From the NCBI RefSeq assembly GCF_015352985.1, contig NZ_JACYXF010000004.1:248001-312000 (forward strand): a stretch of 64,000 nt of DNA, in the 5' to 3' direction. The notes below the pieces were generated by a model that did not search any database, was not told where the DNA came from, and saw nothing but the letters and a program-made list of their open reading frames with translations. Shown in pieces: positions 9,895 through 18,030 of this stretch. The first letter of the stretch is position 1; each line of letters starts with the position of its first letter. This stretch comes from Noviherbaspirillum malthae (lineage in GTDB: Bacteria; Pseudomonadota; Gammaproteobacteria; Burkholderiales; Burkholderiaceae_D). The position numbers were made by a program, and so were the translations under genes.

Positions 9895-10800
9895 TCAGGC
9901 AGGCAACTGAACGTCGTCCCGCAGTTCCTCCATCAGGCCGAAGAAGGCATTTTCCTGCGTCATGTCGCTGGTATCGAAAATCCGGTCGGCCTTGGAGTAG
10001 AACGCGGCGCGGCTTTCCAGAATGCTTTTCAGGTCTTCCATCGCCTCGCGGTTGCCCGACATCGGACGGGTATCGCCCTGGGCCAGCACACGCTCCATGT
10101 GTTCGCGCGGCGATGCCTTCAGCCATACCGTATAGCAGTGGGACAGCAGCAGATTGAAGGTGGCGGGATCGGACACGATGCCGCCGGGCGTGGCGATCAC
10201 GGCACGCGGAAAGCGCTGGATGATGTCTTCCAGCGCCCGGTATTCATAACGGCGGTAGGCGCCGGGGCCGTAGAGCGCGTGGATCTCGGCGACGCTGCAG
10301 CCGGCAATCGTTTCCACATGGCGGCTCAGTTCCACGAAGGGAACCATCCAGTAGTCGGCCAGCATCCGTCCCAGGCTGGACTTGCCGGCGCCGCGCAAGC
10401 CGACCAGCGCAATGCGCTGGCGCCGGGCGATTTCGCTGGTCGGCGCCTCGAACATGCCTGCCAGCGTCGAGCGCGCCTTGGCGAGCTCCTCGTCGGAACG
10501 CCCGCGCAGGATCTCGCGGATCATCAGCCATTCCGGCGATGTAGCGGTTTCGTCGCCGATCATTTCAGCGAGCGTGCAATTCAGTACCGCGGTCAGCTGC
10601 CGCAGGAACTGCAAGGTCGCATTGCCTACGCCGGACTCCAGGTTGGCGAGGTGGCGTTCGGAAACATTGGCCAGCTTGGCCAGCGCCTTGCGCGTCAGGC
10701 CCCGGCGGGAACGCAGCGCACGCAGACGCTCGCCCAGAGCCACCAGGAAGGGGTCCTTTTCCTCTTCGGGGCTTTCGGTCAATACATTTGGCGCGGTCAT
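9895..10800 (-). CDS. boxR: BoxR-type benzoyl-CoA-responsive regulator (HTH plus shikimate-kinase-like domain)
   Basis: A 301-aa transcription factor of the BzdR/BoxR family. Residues about 20-82 form an XRE-type HTH (RLRALRSRRGLTRKALAKLANVSERHLANLESG); a linker follows, then a shikimate-kinase-like domain with a P-loop LVGLRGAGKSSLG (about 133-145) and TPGGIVSD. In this family the kinase-like domain is a ligand sensor for benzoyl-CoA rather than an enzyme. AGGAGAA lies ahead of the ATG. It diverges from the DUF4863 gene, sharing a 235-base control region with TGCA boxes. Most likely represses the box genes until benzoyl-CoA accumulates. Confidence 0.93.
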   Translation of the reverse strand: MTAPNVLTESPEEEKDPFLVALGERLRALRSRRGLTRKALAKLANVSERHLANLESGVGNATLQFLRQLTAVLNCTLAEMIGDETATSPEWLMIREILRGRSDEELAKARSTLAGMFEAPTSEIARRQRIALVGLRGAGKSSLGRMLADYWMVPFVELSRHVETIAGCSVAEIHALYGPGAYRRYEYRALEDIIQRFPRAVIATPGGIVSDPATFNLLLSHCYTVWLKASPREHMERVLAQGDTRPMSGNREAMEDLKSILESRAAFYSKADRIFDTSDMTQENAFFGLMEELRDDVQLPA

Positions 10801-10877
10801 ACGTGCATCTTTCTCCTGGATAAGGCGCAGTTCATTTCTGGCTGGCGCATCGCCTCGCGATTATCGCAAAAAACCAT

Positions 10878-11035
10878 TGCATGTGGCAGCGGCCAAAGTG
10901 AAATATATTTACCAATATCGCTTGACACATGCAACATAGTACACCTAAACTCGGCGACATAAAAAGACAATCTTGTTCCAATGCCATGCATTGAAGTGCA
11001 TCTGACCGCTTCAATGCATTCACAGGAGATGTGCA
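10878..11035. promoter_or_regulatory. Divergent boxR / DUF4863 control region with TGCA boxes and an 11-bp inverted repeat
   Basis: TGCA occurs at 10878, 10930, 10987, 10997, 11015 and 11032. ATGCATTGAAG (10986-10996) is mirrored exactly by CTTCAATGCAT (11009-11019) around a 12-base spacer that itself begins with TGCA. A rightward promoter TTGACA (10922-10927), 18-base spacer, TAAACT (10946-10951) would place the inverted repeat just downstream of the start site, a classic roadblock position. A leftward TTGCAT/TAAATA pair for boxR is possible but weak. Binding by BoxR is inferred. Confidence 0.55.
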
Positions 11036-11509
11036 ATGGATGTCGACCGTTTCCGAGAGCTGATCCGCAAGATCACCGAAGACATCGACGGGATTCCCCT
11101 GAATGCTTCCCTCGCCTCCCGTCTCAATGCGCAGCACGGCGCCGGCAGCGAGCTCTATCAGCAGATTTTCGATGCCTGCCGGACAGGCGTGCGCGACGGC
11201 TGGCTGTGCAACCGCGAGGCCGACGGCATCCGTTACGGCCGCGTGCTCAAGGCGACCGACGCCACCCATAATTTCAGCGTCGACGTGGTGGAAATGGAAG
11301 ACATTGCCGGACCGCACCATGTTCATCCCAACGGCGAGATCGACCTCATCATGCCGCTGACCGAAGGCGCAAGCTTCGACGGCCATCCCGCAGGCTGGTG
11401 CGTCTATGAACCCGGGAGCGCACACCGTCCTACCGTGGCCAAGGGCCGGGCGCTGGTGCTTTACCTGCTGCCCCAGGGCGCTATCAATTTCACCCCGGCT
11501 GCCGCCTGA
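11036..11509 (+). CDS. DUF4863 / 4-hydroxylaminobenzoate lyase (PnbB)-like protein
   Basis: A 157-aa cytosolic protein. The second half has a cupin-like metal motif HHVHPNGEIDLIMP (about 94-107) and an ending rich in small residues. I recognise it as the DUF4863 family, which includes PnbB-like lyases and recurs in box clusters (family knowledge, not checked here). It is the first gene to the right of the divergent control region, so it is probably induced with the benzoate genes. Its step in benzoyl-CoA metabolism is not known to me; a nitrobenzoate role needs other genes not seen here. Start ATG follows AGGAGATGTGCA. Confidence 0.75.
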   Translation: MDVDRFRELIRKITEDIDGIPLNASLASRLNAQHGAGSELYQQIFDACRTGVRDGWLCNREADGIRYGRVLKATDATHNFSVDVVEMEDIAGPHHVHPNGEIDLIMPLTEGASFDGHPAGWCVYEPGSAHRPTVAKGRALVLYLLPQGAINFTPAAA

Positions 11510-11600
11510 AAATGAGGGCTTGGCCGCATCGGCCGCCCCATTCACCAGCACGGGTTATCAAAGCGGCGCATGAAGAACAGCCGCCGGATCAAGAAGAGAC

Positions 11601-11634
11601 GGACCGGCGCTGCACCATGGTGCAGCGCCGGTCC
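11601..11634. promoter_or_regulatory. 34-base perfect palindrome ahead of the benzoate-CoA ligase
   Basis: GGACCGGCGCTGCACCA is followed directly by its exact reverse complement, with no spacer. The sequence contains two TGCA boxes, one per arm. It ends 8 bases before the AGGAG of the ligase gene and is not followed by a T tract, so it is not a standard terminator. It may be an operator, or in RNA a very stable hairpin that insulates or gates the ligase ribosome-binding site. Confidence 0.6.
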
Positions 11635-11652
11635 GCAGCATAGGAGATATCG

Positions 11653-13236
11653 ATGAGCCAGCCTGACGCAGCGCTGCCGCAGCGCTTCAACTTCGCCCGC
11701 CATATTCTGGAAATCAACACCGGGCGCGCCGGCAAGACCGCCTATATCGATGACAACGGACAGCTGAGCTACGGCGAACTGGAGCAGCGCGTGCGCCGCT
11801 TCGCCGCCGGCATTCTCGCCGCCGGCATCCGGCGCGAGGAACGCATCCTGCTCATCATGCATGACACGGTAGACATGCCGGTGGTCTTCCTCGGTGCACT
11901 GTATGCGGGCGTCATCCCGGTGCCGGTGAATACCCTGCTGCCCGCCGACGATTACGCCTACATGATGGAGCACAGCGGTGCCCGGGCCGTGGTGTTTTCC
12001 AAGCCGCTGCAAAGCTGCGTGCAGGAAGCGCTCGGCAAGACCGATGCGCGCCCGCAGCTGATCGTGGCCGGCAGCGCGGGCAGCGTTGACGGCATCCCGG
12101 ACGGCATGCAGCCGCTGGAGAACCTTTTTGCCGCCGAGCCTCTGCCCGTGACGGCTTGCGCCAACACCTCGGCCGACGATTTTGCATTCTGGCTGTACTC
12201 GTCCGGCTCCACCGGCCGGCCGAAAGGCACGGTGCACTCGCATGCCAACCTGTTCTGGACCGCCGAACTCTACGCCAAGCCCATTCTCGGCATCCGCGAG
12301 GACGATGTCGTGTTTTCGGCGGCGAAACTGTTTTTCGCCTACGGCCTGGGCAACGGCCTGACCTTCCCGCTCAGCGTCGGCGCCACCGTAGTACTGATGG
12401 CGGAACGGCCGACTCCCCCGGCGGTGTTCAAGCGCCTGGTGGAGCACAAGCCGACGATTTTCTATGGCGTGCCGACGCTGTATGTCGCGATGCTGGCCTC
12501 CGATGCATTGCCGAAGAAAGAAGACGTCGCGCTGCGCATCTGCACCTCGGCCGGCGAAGCGCTGCCGCGCGAGGTCGGCGAAAAATTTCGCCGGCATTTC
12601 GGCTGCGACATCCTCGACGGCCTCGGTTCCACCGAGATGCTGCACATTTTCATTTCCAACCGCGCCGGCAGCGTGCGCTACGGCACTTCCGGCCAGCCGG
12701 TGCCGGGCTATGACGTGGAACTGCGCGACGAGAGCGGCCAGCGCGTCGCTCCCGGCGAGATCGGCGATCTCTACATCCGCGGCCCGAGTTCGGCGCTGCT
12801 GTACTGGTGCAACCGGGAAAAGAGCCGCTCCACCTTCATCGGCGAGTGGCTGAGGAGCGGCGACAAATACGTGATGGATGCGGACGGCTACTACTGCTAC
12901 TCCGGCCGCAGCGACGACATGCTCAAGGTCAGCGGGCAGTACGTGTCGCCGATCGAGGTGGAGAACGTGATGATCGAGCACCCCGCCGTGCTGGAATGCG
13001 CGGTGGTCGGCAAGAACGATGCGGAAGGCCTGACCAAGACCACCGCTTATGTGGTGCTGGCCAAGGGGCAGACGGAAACGCCGGCGCTGTCCGAGGAACT
13101 GAAGGGCTTCGTCAAGGGCAAGCTTGCTCCGCACAAGTATCCTCGTGACATCCTGTTCGTCACCGAACTGCCCAAGACTGCCACCGGCAAGATCCAGCGC
13201 TTCAAGCTGCGCGCCTTGCAGGAGGCGCATGCATGA
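11653..13236 (+). CDS. Benzoate-CoA ligase
   Basis: A 527-aa acyl-adenylate-forming enzyme that activates benzoate with ATP and CoA, the entry step for the box pathway. The phosphate-binding motif YSSGSTGRPKGT spans 182-193, preceded by DDFAFW; the adenylate motif DGLGSTEMLHIF lies mid-protein and the C-terminal catalytic lysine is in TATGKIQRFKLR. Length matches benzoate-CoA ligases. AGGAG is well placed before the ATG. It overlaps the hydrolase gene by 4 bases (ATGA), so translation is coupled. Close relatives use hydroxy- or aminobenzoates; the BoxABC genes favour benzoate. Confidence 0.93.
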   Translation: MSQPDAALPQRFNFARHILEINTGRAGKTAYIDDNGQLSYGELEQRVRRFAAGILAAGIRREERILLIMHDTVDMPVVFLGALYAGVIPVPVNTLLPADDYAYMMEHSGARAVVFSKPLQSCVQEALGKTDARPQLIVAGSAGSVDGIPDGMQPLENLFAAEPLPVTACANTSADDFAFWLYSSGSTGRPKGTVHSHANLFWTAELYAKPILGIREDDVVFSAAKLFFAYGLGNGLTFPLSVGATVVLMAERPTPPAVFKRLVEHKPTIFYGVPTLYVAMLASDALPKKEDVALRICTSAGEALPREVGEKFRRHFGCDILDGLGSTEMLHIFISNRAGSVRYGTSGQPVPGYDVELRDESGQRVAPGEIGDLYIRGPSSALLYWCNREKSRSTFIGEWLRSGDKYVMDADGYYCYSGRSDDMLKVSGQYVSPIEVENVMIEHPAVLECAVVGKNDAEGLTKTTAYVVLAKGQTETPALSEELKGFVKGKLAPHKYPRDILFVTELPKTATGKIQRFKLRALQEAHA

Positions 13237-14036
13237 CAAGCTCGGCCGGCTCGGGCATCGGATATGTCGACATCGACTGGCAGGGCCGTCCGCTGCGACT
13301 GGAATACCAATGGGTGGGCGCAAGTGAATCAGCGCATCCGGTCGTGGTCTTCCTGCACGAGGGCCTGGGTTCGATTGCGATGTGGAAGGATTTTCCGCAG
13401 CAATTCTGCGAGCGCAACGGCTTTACCGGCCTGGTGTTTTCCCGCTATGGTTACGGCAACTCGACGCCCCGCCCAGCCGATGAGCGCTGGACTGTCGCTT
13501 TCATGCACGCCCAGGCGCACGAGGTGCTGCCTAAGCTGTTCTCCGCGCTGGGCATCGTGAAGCCATGGCTATTCGGCCACAGCGACGGCGGATCGATCGC
13601 CCTGCTGCATGCGGCCCGCTTTCCGCAAGGCGTCAGCGGCATCGTGGTCGCCGCGCCGCATATCTTCGTCGAAGACGTGTCGGTGAACAGCATCCGGCAG
13701 GCAAGGGAGACCTACCTGTCCAGCGACATGCGCAGCAAACTCGGCCGCTACCATGCCGATCCGGATTCGGCATTCTGGGGCTGGAACGATATCTGGCTCG
13801 ATCCTGCGTTCCGCGCATGGAACATCGAGGAGGAGCTGGCCAACATCACTTGCCCCGTGCTGGCGGTGCAGGGAGAGGACGATGAGTATGGTACGCTAGA
13901 ACAGATCCGCGGCATCCGGAGGAAAGCGCCTCAGACACGCCTGCTGATACTTCCCGAATGCGGCCATTCGCCGCACCGGGATCAACCTGAAGCGCTCATG
14001 AAAGAAGCAGCTCGATTCATCGTCGGCCAAGGCTGA
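13233..14036 (+). CDS. Alpha/beta hydrolase
   Basis: A 267-aa alpha/beta-fold hydrolase. The nucleophile elbow GHSDGGS puts Ser117 in place; FLHEGLGS is the oxyanion loop, an acid lies in QGEDDEYGT and the catalytic His in CGHSPHRDQP. No signal peptide. It overlaps the ligase stop by 4 bases and is followed 25 bases later by the ABC importer genes. Such a hydrolase is often found in box clusters and may hydrolyse aromatic esters, lactones or stalled CoA esters; no specific substrate can be shown from sequence. Confidence 0.85.
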   Translation: MTSSAGSGIGYVDIDWQGRPLRLEYQWVGASESAHPVVVFLHEGLGSIAMWKDFPQQFCERNGFTGLVFSRYGYGNSTPRPADERWTVAFMHAQAHEVLPKLFSALGIVKPWLFGHSDGGSIALLHAARFPQGVSGIVVAAPHIFVEDVSVNSIRQARETYLSSDMRSKLGRYHADPDSAFWGWNDIWLDPAFRAWNIEEELANITCPVLAVQGEDDEYGTLEQIRGIRRKAPQTRLLILPECGHSPHRDQPEALMKEAARFIVGQG

Positions 14037-14061
14037 CGCATTCAATACCAAGGAGACAATA

Positions 14062-15240
14062 ATGAAACACCTCTTCAAGCCGGCCATTACAACAGCCATC
14101 GCCGCAGCCATCGCCGGCGCGCTCTCTGCTCCAGCCTTCGCGCAGCAAGGTCCGATCAAGGTCGGCTTCATGCTGCCGGCCACCGGCACCTATGCCAACC
14201 TCGGCAACATGATCGAGAACGGCTTCAAGATGTACGTCAACGAACAGGGCGGCAAGATCGGCGGGCGCGAGGTGCAGTACTTCAAGGTGGATGACGAATC
14301 CGATCCGGCCAAGGCCACCGACAACGTCAACAAGCTGATCAAGCGCGACCAGGTCGACGTGCTGGTGGGTACGGTCCACTCCGGCGTGGCGCTGACCATG
14401 GCCAAGGTTGCCCGCGAAACCAATACCCTGCTCATCGTGCCGAACGCCGGCGCCGACGTCATCACCGGGGCGATGTGCGCCAAGAACATCTTCCGCACTT
14501 CCTTCACCAACTGGCAGCCGGCCTATGCGATGGGCAAGGTTGCAGCAGAGCGCGGCCACAAGAATGCAATGACCATCACCTGGAATTACGCCGCCGGCAA
14601 CGAGTCGGTCAAGGGCTTCCAGGAAGGCTTCGAAAAGGGCGGCGGCAAGGTTTCCCAGAATCTGACCCTGCCCTTCCCCAACGTCGAATACCAGGCACTG
14701 CTGACGCAGATCGCCTCCCAGAAACCCGATGCGGTGTACGCCTTCTTCGCCGGCGGCGGCGCGGTCAAGTTCGTCAAGGATTACGTCGCAGCGGGCCTGA
14801 ACAAGACCATCCCGCTGTACGGTCCGGGCTTCCTCACCGACGGCACGCTGGAAGCACAGGGTGCGGCAGCGCAGGGACTCGTCACTACGCTGCACTATGC
14901 GGACAACCTGAACACGCCACGCGACAACACCTTCCGCCTCAACTTCGCCAAGACCTACAAGACCAATGCCGACGTCTACGCGGTGCAGGGCTATGATGCG
15001 GCGCAATTGCTGACCACCGGCGTGAAGGCGGTCAACGGCGACATCAGCAAGCGCGACCAGATGATTCTCGCCATGCGCAGCGCCGCCATCGACAGCCCGC
15101 GCGGCAAGTTCACGCTGTCGCCGGCGCACAACCCGATCCAGGACATCTACCTGCGCGAGGTCAAGGGCAATAACAACGAAGTCAAGGGCGTGGCCATCAA
15201 GGCGCTGGCCGATCCGGCCCGCGGCTGCAAGCAGGGCTGA
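14062..15240 (+). CDS. LIV-type ABC importer, substrate-binding protein
   Basis: A 392-aa periplasmic binding protein of the LivK/HmgA family. Residues 1-28 form a signal peptide with AFAQQ cleavage. GPIKVGFMLPATGTYANLGNM is the typical first strand and ligand loop, and a PVYAVQGYDAAQLL-like stretch occurs near the end. AAGGAGA precedes the ATG. In position it follows the ligase and hydrolase, so benzoate or a related aromatic acid is the likely ligand (inference). A 12-bp hairpin follows the gene, suggesting it is made in excess of the permeases. Confidence 0.9.
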   Translation: MKHLFKPAITTAIAAAIAGALSAPAFAQQGPIKVGFMLPATGTYANLGNMIENGFKMYVNEQGGKIGGREVQYFKVDDESDPAKATDNVNKLIKRDQVDVLVGTVHSGVALTMAKVARETNTLLIVPNAGADVITGAMCAKNIFRTSFTNWQPAYAMGKVAAERGHKNAMTITWNYAAGNESVKGFQEGFEKGGGKVSQNLTLPFPNVEYQALLTQIASQKPDAVYAFFAGGGAVKFVKDYVAAGLNKTIPLYGPGFLTDGTLEAQGAAAQGLVTTLHYADNLNTPRDNTFRLNFAKTYKTNADVYAVQGYDAAQLLTTGVKAVNGDISKRDQMILAMRSAAIDSPRGKFTLSPAHNPIQDIYLREVKGNNNEVKGVAIKALADPARGCKQG

Positions 15241-15264
15241 TTCAAGTTAGCCTCTCCTGCTGCA

Positions 15265-15298
15265 ATGCACTGCCGCGCTCCAAGGTGCGGCAGTGCAT
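15265..15298 (+). promoter_or_regulatory. Hairpin between binding-protein and permease genes
   Basis: ATGCACTGCCGC (15265-15276) pairs exactly with GCGGCAGTGCAT (15287-15298) around a 10-base loop, in the 85-base gap after the binding-protein stop. There is no T tract. Such hairpins commonly stabilise the upstream message and lower read-through, giving more binding protein than permease. Both arms contain TGCA, the same core as the putative BoxR boxes, so an operator role cannot be excluded. Confidence 0.6.
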
Positions 15299-15325
15299 CT
15301 CCCCATCCCCGAGCAAAAGATTCTC

Positions 15326-16198
15326 ATGGACATCTCCACCTTCCTGGTCCAGTGCCTCAACTCCATCCAGTACGGTTTGCTGCTGTTCCTGGTGGCTAGC
15401 GGTCTGACGCTGATCTTCGGCATCATGGGCGTGATCAACCTGGCGCACGGCAGCTTCTACATGATCGGCGCCTATCTTGCCTTTTCCATCGCGCCCTTCT
15501 TCGGCGACCAGTTCATCATCATGCTGCTGGCAGGCATCGTTTTGTCCGCGCTGTTTGGCTTCGTGCTGGAATGGGTGTTCTTCAGCTATCTCTACCAGCG
15601 CGACCACCTGCAGCAGGTGCTGATGACCTATGCGCTGATCCTGGTGTTCGAGGAATTGCGCAGCATCCTGGTCGGCAACGACGTGCACGGCGTCAAGGCG
15701 CCGGAATGGCTGTCCGGCAGCATCGCGCTCGGTGATGTGATGACCTATCCTGTCTATAACCTGTTCGCTTCGGCCGCCTGCATCGTGGTGGCCATCGGCC
15801 TGTACTTTGTGGTCAACCGCACCCGGCTGGGCATGATGATCCGCGCCGGCGCCAGCAACCGCGACATGGTGCGCGGGCTGGGCATCAATATTCGCCTGCT
15901 GTACCGCATCGTGTTCGCCGCCGGCGTCGCGCTCGCCGCACTGGCCGGCATGATCGCGGCACCGATGGCTTCGGTCTATCCCGGCATGGGCGGGCAGGTG
16001 CTGATCATCTGCTTCGTGGTGGTGGTGATCGGCGGCATCGGTTCGATTTCCGGCGCACTGATCGCATCCCTGCTGGTCGGCTTCGTCGATACCTTCGGCA
16101 AGGTGTTTTTCGCGCAGATGAGCGGCATCGGCATTTACGTGCTGATGGCCATCCTGCTGATCTGGCGTCCGGAAGGCCTCAGGAGCAAAGGATACTAA
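15326..16198 (+). CDS. LIV-type ABC importer, permease (LivH-like)
   Basis: About 290 aa, eight hydrophobic segments. GLTLIFGIMGVINLAHGSFYMIGAYLAF is the LivH signature, and GRTRLGMMIRAGASNRDMVRGLGIN resembles the cytoplasmic coupling loop. I chose the ATG at 15326 (MDISTF); an in-frame GTG at 15293 lies in the hairpin and would add 11 hydrophilic residues. It forms the membrane channel with the next gene, 3 bases downstream. Confidence 0.9.
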   Translation: MDISTFLVQCLNSIQYGLLLFLVASGLTLIFGIMGVINLAHGSFYMIGAYLAFSIAPFFGDQFIIMLLAGIVLSALFGFVLEWVFFSYLYQRDHLQQVLMTYALILVFEELRSILVGNDVHGVKAPEWLSGSIALGDVMTYPVYNLFASAACIVVAIGLYFVVNRTRLGMMIRAGASNRDMVRGLGINIRLLYRIVFAAGVALAALAGMIAAPMASVYPGMGGQVLIICFVVVVIGGIGSISGALIASLLVGFVDTFGKVFFAQMSGIGIYVLMAILLIWRPEGLRSKGY

Positions 16199-16201
16199 GT
16201 C

Positions 16202-17248
16202 ATGAGCACCACCGTACTCGCAACCAATGCCGTCATGCCGGCAGGCCGGCAGCACCATCACTGGCTGCTGCCTCTCGCCGTGCTCGTGCTGCTGGCAATC
16301 CTGCCCAACTTCCTGTCGTCTTACACCCAGGATCTGGTGCTGCGCATCGTCGTCTACGCCATTTTTGCCCTCAGCCTGGAACTGCTGGTGGGCACCACCG
16401 GACTGGTCAGCCTCGGCCATGCCGCCTTCTTCGGCCTGGCCGCCTATGTCACCGGACTGGCTTCGCCTGACGCGGAGGCGGGTTCCATCCTGAAACTCCT
16501 GCCGCTGGCCATGCTGGCTGCGGGCGCCTACGCATTGGTGGTCGGCGCGCTCAGCCTGCGCACCAAGGGCGTGTACTTCATCATGGTCACGCTGGCCTTC
16601 GCACAGATGGCCTATTACGTCTTCCACGACACGCCGGTCGGCGGCGGCAGCGACGGCATGTACATCACGCTGCGCCCGGCGCTGGTCATCGGCGAAACCA
16701 CGCTGATCGACCTCGACAAGGGCAGCCACCTCTATTTCTTTGCGCTCGGCGCCCTCGCCTTTACCTTCGGCCTGCTGGCGCTGGTGCAGCGCTCGCGCTT
16801 CGGCCATGCGCTGGCGGGCATCCGCATCAACGAGCAGCGCATGCGCGCCGCCGGCTACCAGACCTACTGGTACAAGCTGGCCGCCTTCGTGCTGGCCGGC
16901 GTGCTGGCAGGCCTCTCCGGCTTCCTGATGGCGGCCAAGAACGGCACGGTCAATCCGGAAATGCTGTCCTGGCACGAATCGGGCGCGGTACTGCTGATGA
17001 TCATCCTCGGCGGCCTCGGCTCGCTGCGCGGCGCGGTGATCGGCGCGGCAGCCTTCGTGCTGCTCAAGGAGTTCTATTCGTCGGAAGCCATTTTCGGCAG
17101 CTTCGCGCTGCGCTGGCAGCTGACGCTGGGCCTGACCATGATCTTCTTCGTCGCCCTGCTGCCCAAGGGCCTGATCGGCCTGGCATCGATGGGCGGGCGC
17201 TTCGGACGGAGCGCGCAAAAGACACCGGCTGCGGGAGCTGAACAATGA
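16202..17248 (+). CDS. LIV-type ABC importer, permease (LivM-like)
   Basis: A 348-aa polytopic membrane protein. The LivM pattern IFALSLELLVGTTGLVSLGHAAFFGLAAYV is near the N terminus and the coupling loop SRFGHALAGIRINEQRMRAAG near residue 200. AGGAGCAAAGGA lies ahead of the ATG. The stop overlaps the ATG of the ATPase gene (ATGA), so the set is one operon. Partner of the preceding LivH-like permease. Confidence 0.9.
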   Translation: MSTTVLATNAVMPAGRQHHHWLLPLAVLVLLAILPNFLSSYTQDLVLRIVVYAIFALSLELLVGTTGLVSLGHAAFFGLAAYVTGLASPDAEAGSILKLLPLAMLAAGAYALVVGALSLRTKGVYFIMVTLAFAQMAYYVFHDTPVGGGSDGMYITLRPALVIGETTLIDLDKGSHLYFFALGALAFTFGLLALVQRSRFGHALAGIRINEQRMRAAGYQTYWYKLAAFVLAGVLAGLSGFLMAAKNGTVNPEMLSWHESGAVLLMIILGGLGSLRGAVIGAAAFVLLKEFYSSEAIFGSFALRWQLTLGLTMIFFVALLPKGLIGLASMGGRFGRSAQKTPAAGAEQ

Positions 17249-18012
17249 TGAGCAATGCAGGCACATCCACCGGCGCGCTGCTGCGCGCCGACCGCCTGAC
17301 CCGCCGCTTCGGCGGCCTCAAGGCGGTCAGCAATGTTTCCGTCGACCTGCATGTCGGCGAAGTGCATGCGGTGATCGGCACCAACGGCGCCGGCAAGTCC
17401 ACGCTGATCAACATGCTGTCGGGCGAGATCCCGGTGTCCGACGGCACCATCCTGCTCGACGGCACCGACGTCACCCGCCTGCCGCAGCCCAGGCGCGCCC
17501 GCTCCGGCATCGGCCGCAGCTATCAGCGCACCACCATCTTCCCCAGCTTCACGGTGCTGGAGAACTGCCGCATGTCGGCCCAGGCGGCGCTGCAGCGGCC
17601 GTGGGCATTGTGGGAGTCGGCCGCGCAATGCAGGCAGAGCAATGCCGTCGCCCGCCAGGCGCTGGACGATACCGGCCTGGCCGACGTGGCGCAGATGCAG
17701 GCCGGCAGCCTCAGCCACGGCAAGAAGCGCCAGCTGGAAATCGCGATGTGCCTGGCCACCGCGCCGCGCGTGCTGCTGCTCGACGAGCCGCTGGCCGGCA
17801 TGGGCGCGGAAGAAACCGAACGCATGCTGGCCCTGCTCGCCAAGCTCAAGCGCGGCCATGCGGTGCTGCTGGTCGAGCATGACATGGATGCGGTGTTCCG
17901 CATCGCCGACCGCATTACCGTCATGGTCAACGGCGAGGTCATCGCCAGCGACCTGCCTGACGCGATCCGCAGCAATGCCGACGTACAGGCCGCCTACCTG
18001 GGCGACCACTAA
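17245..18012 (+). CDS. LIV-type ABC importer, ATPase (LivG-like)
   Basis: A 255-aa ABC ATPase: Walker A GTNGAGKST near residue 48, signature LSHGKKRQLEIA in place of the usual LSYG/LSGG version, Walker B VLLLDEP, and D-loop and H-switch LLVEHDMDAVF. The GRSYQRTTIFPSFTVLEN stretch is typical of LivG. Starts at 17245 or at the next codon 17248 (ATGATG). The fused C-terminal tail characteristic of LivG is reduced but present. Confidence 0.92.
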   Translation: MMSNAGTSTGALLRADRLTRRFGGLKAVSNVSVDLHVGEVHAVIGTNGAGKSTLINMLSGEIPVSDGTILLDGTDVTRLPQPRRARSGIGRSYQRTTIFPSFTVLENCRMSAQAALQRPWALWESAAQCRQSNAVARQALDDTGLADVAQMQAGSLSHGKKRQLEIAMCLATAPRVLLLDEPLAGMGAEETERMLALLAKLKRGHAVLLVEHDMDAVFRIADRITVMVNGEVIASDLPDAIRSNADVQAAYLGDH

Positions 18013-18030
18013 ACCTTCGCAGGGAACGAC

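Noticed and set aside
11542-13323. 593-codon open frame on the minus strand opposite the benzoate-CoA ligase
   Set aside because: Its His/Arg/Gln-rich translation has no domain, and the plus strand has a clear ligase. GC-rich codon positions keep antisense frames open.
15242-17266. 674-codon minus-strand frame opposite the LivH/LivM genes
   Set aside because: Composition is Gln/His/Asp-rich and unlike any protein; the plus strand carries two recognisable permeases with ribosome-binding sites.
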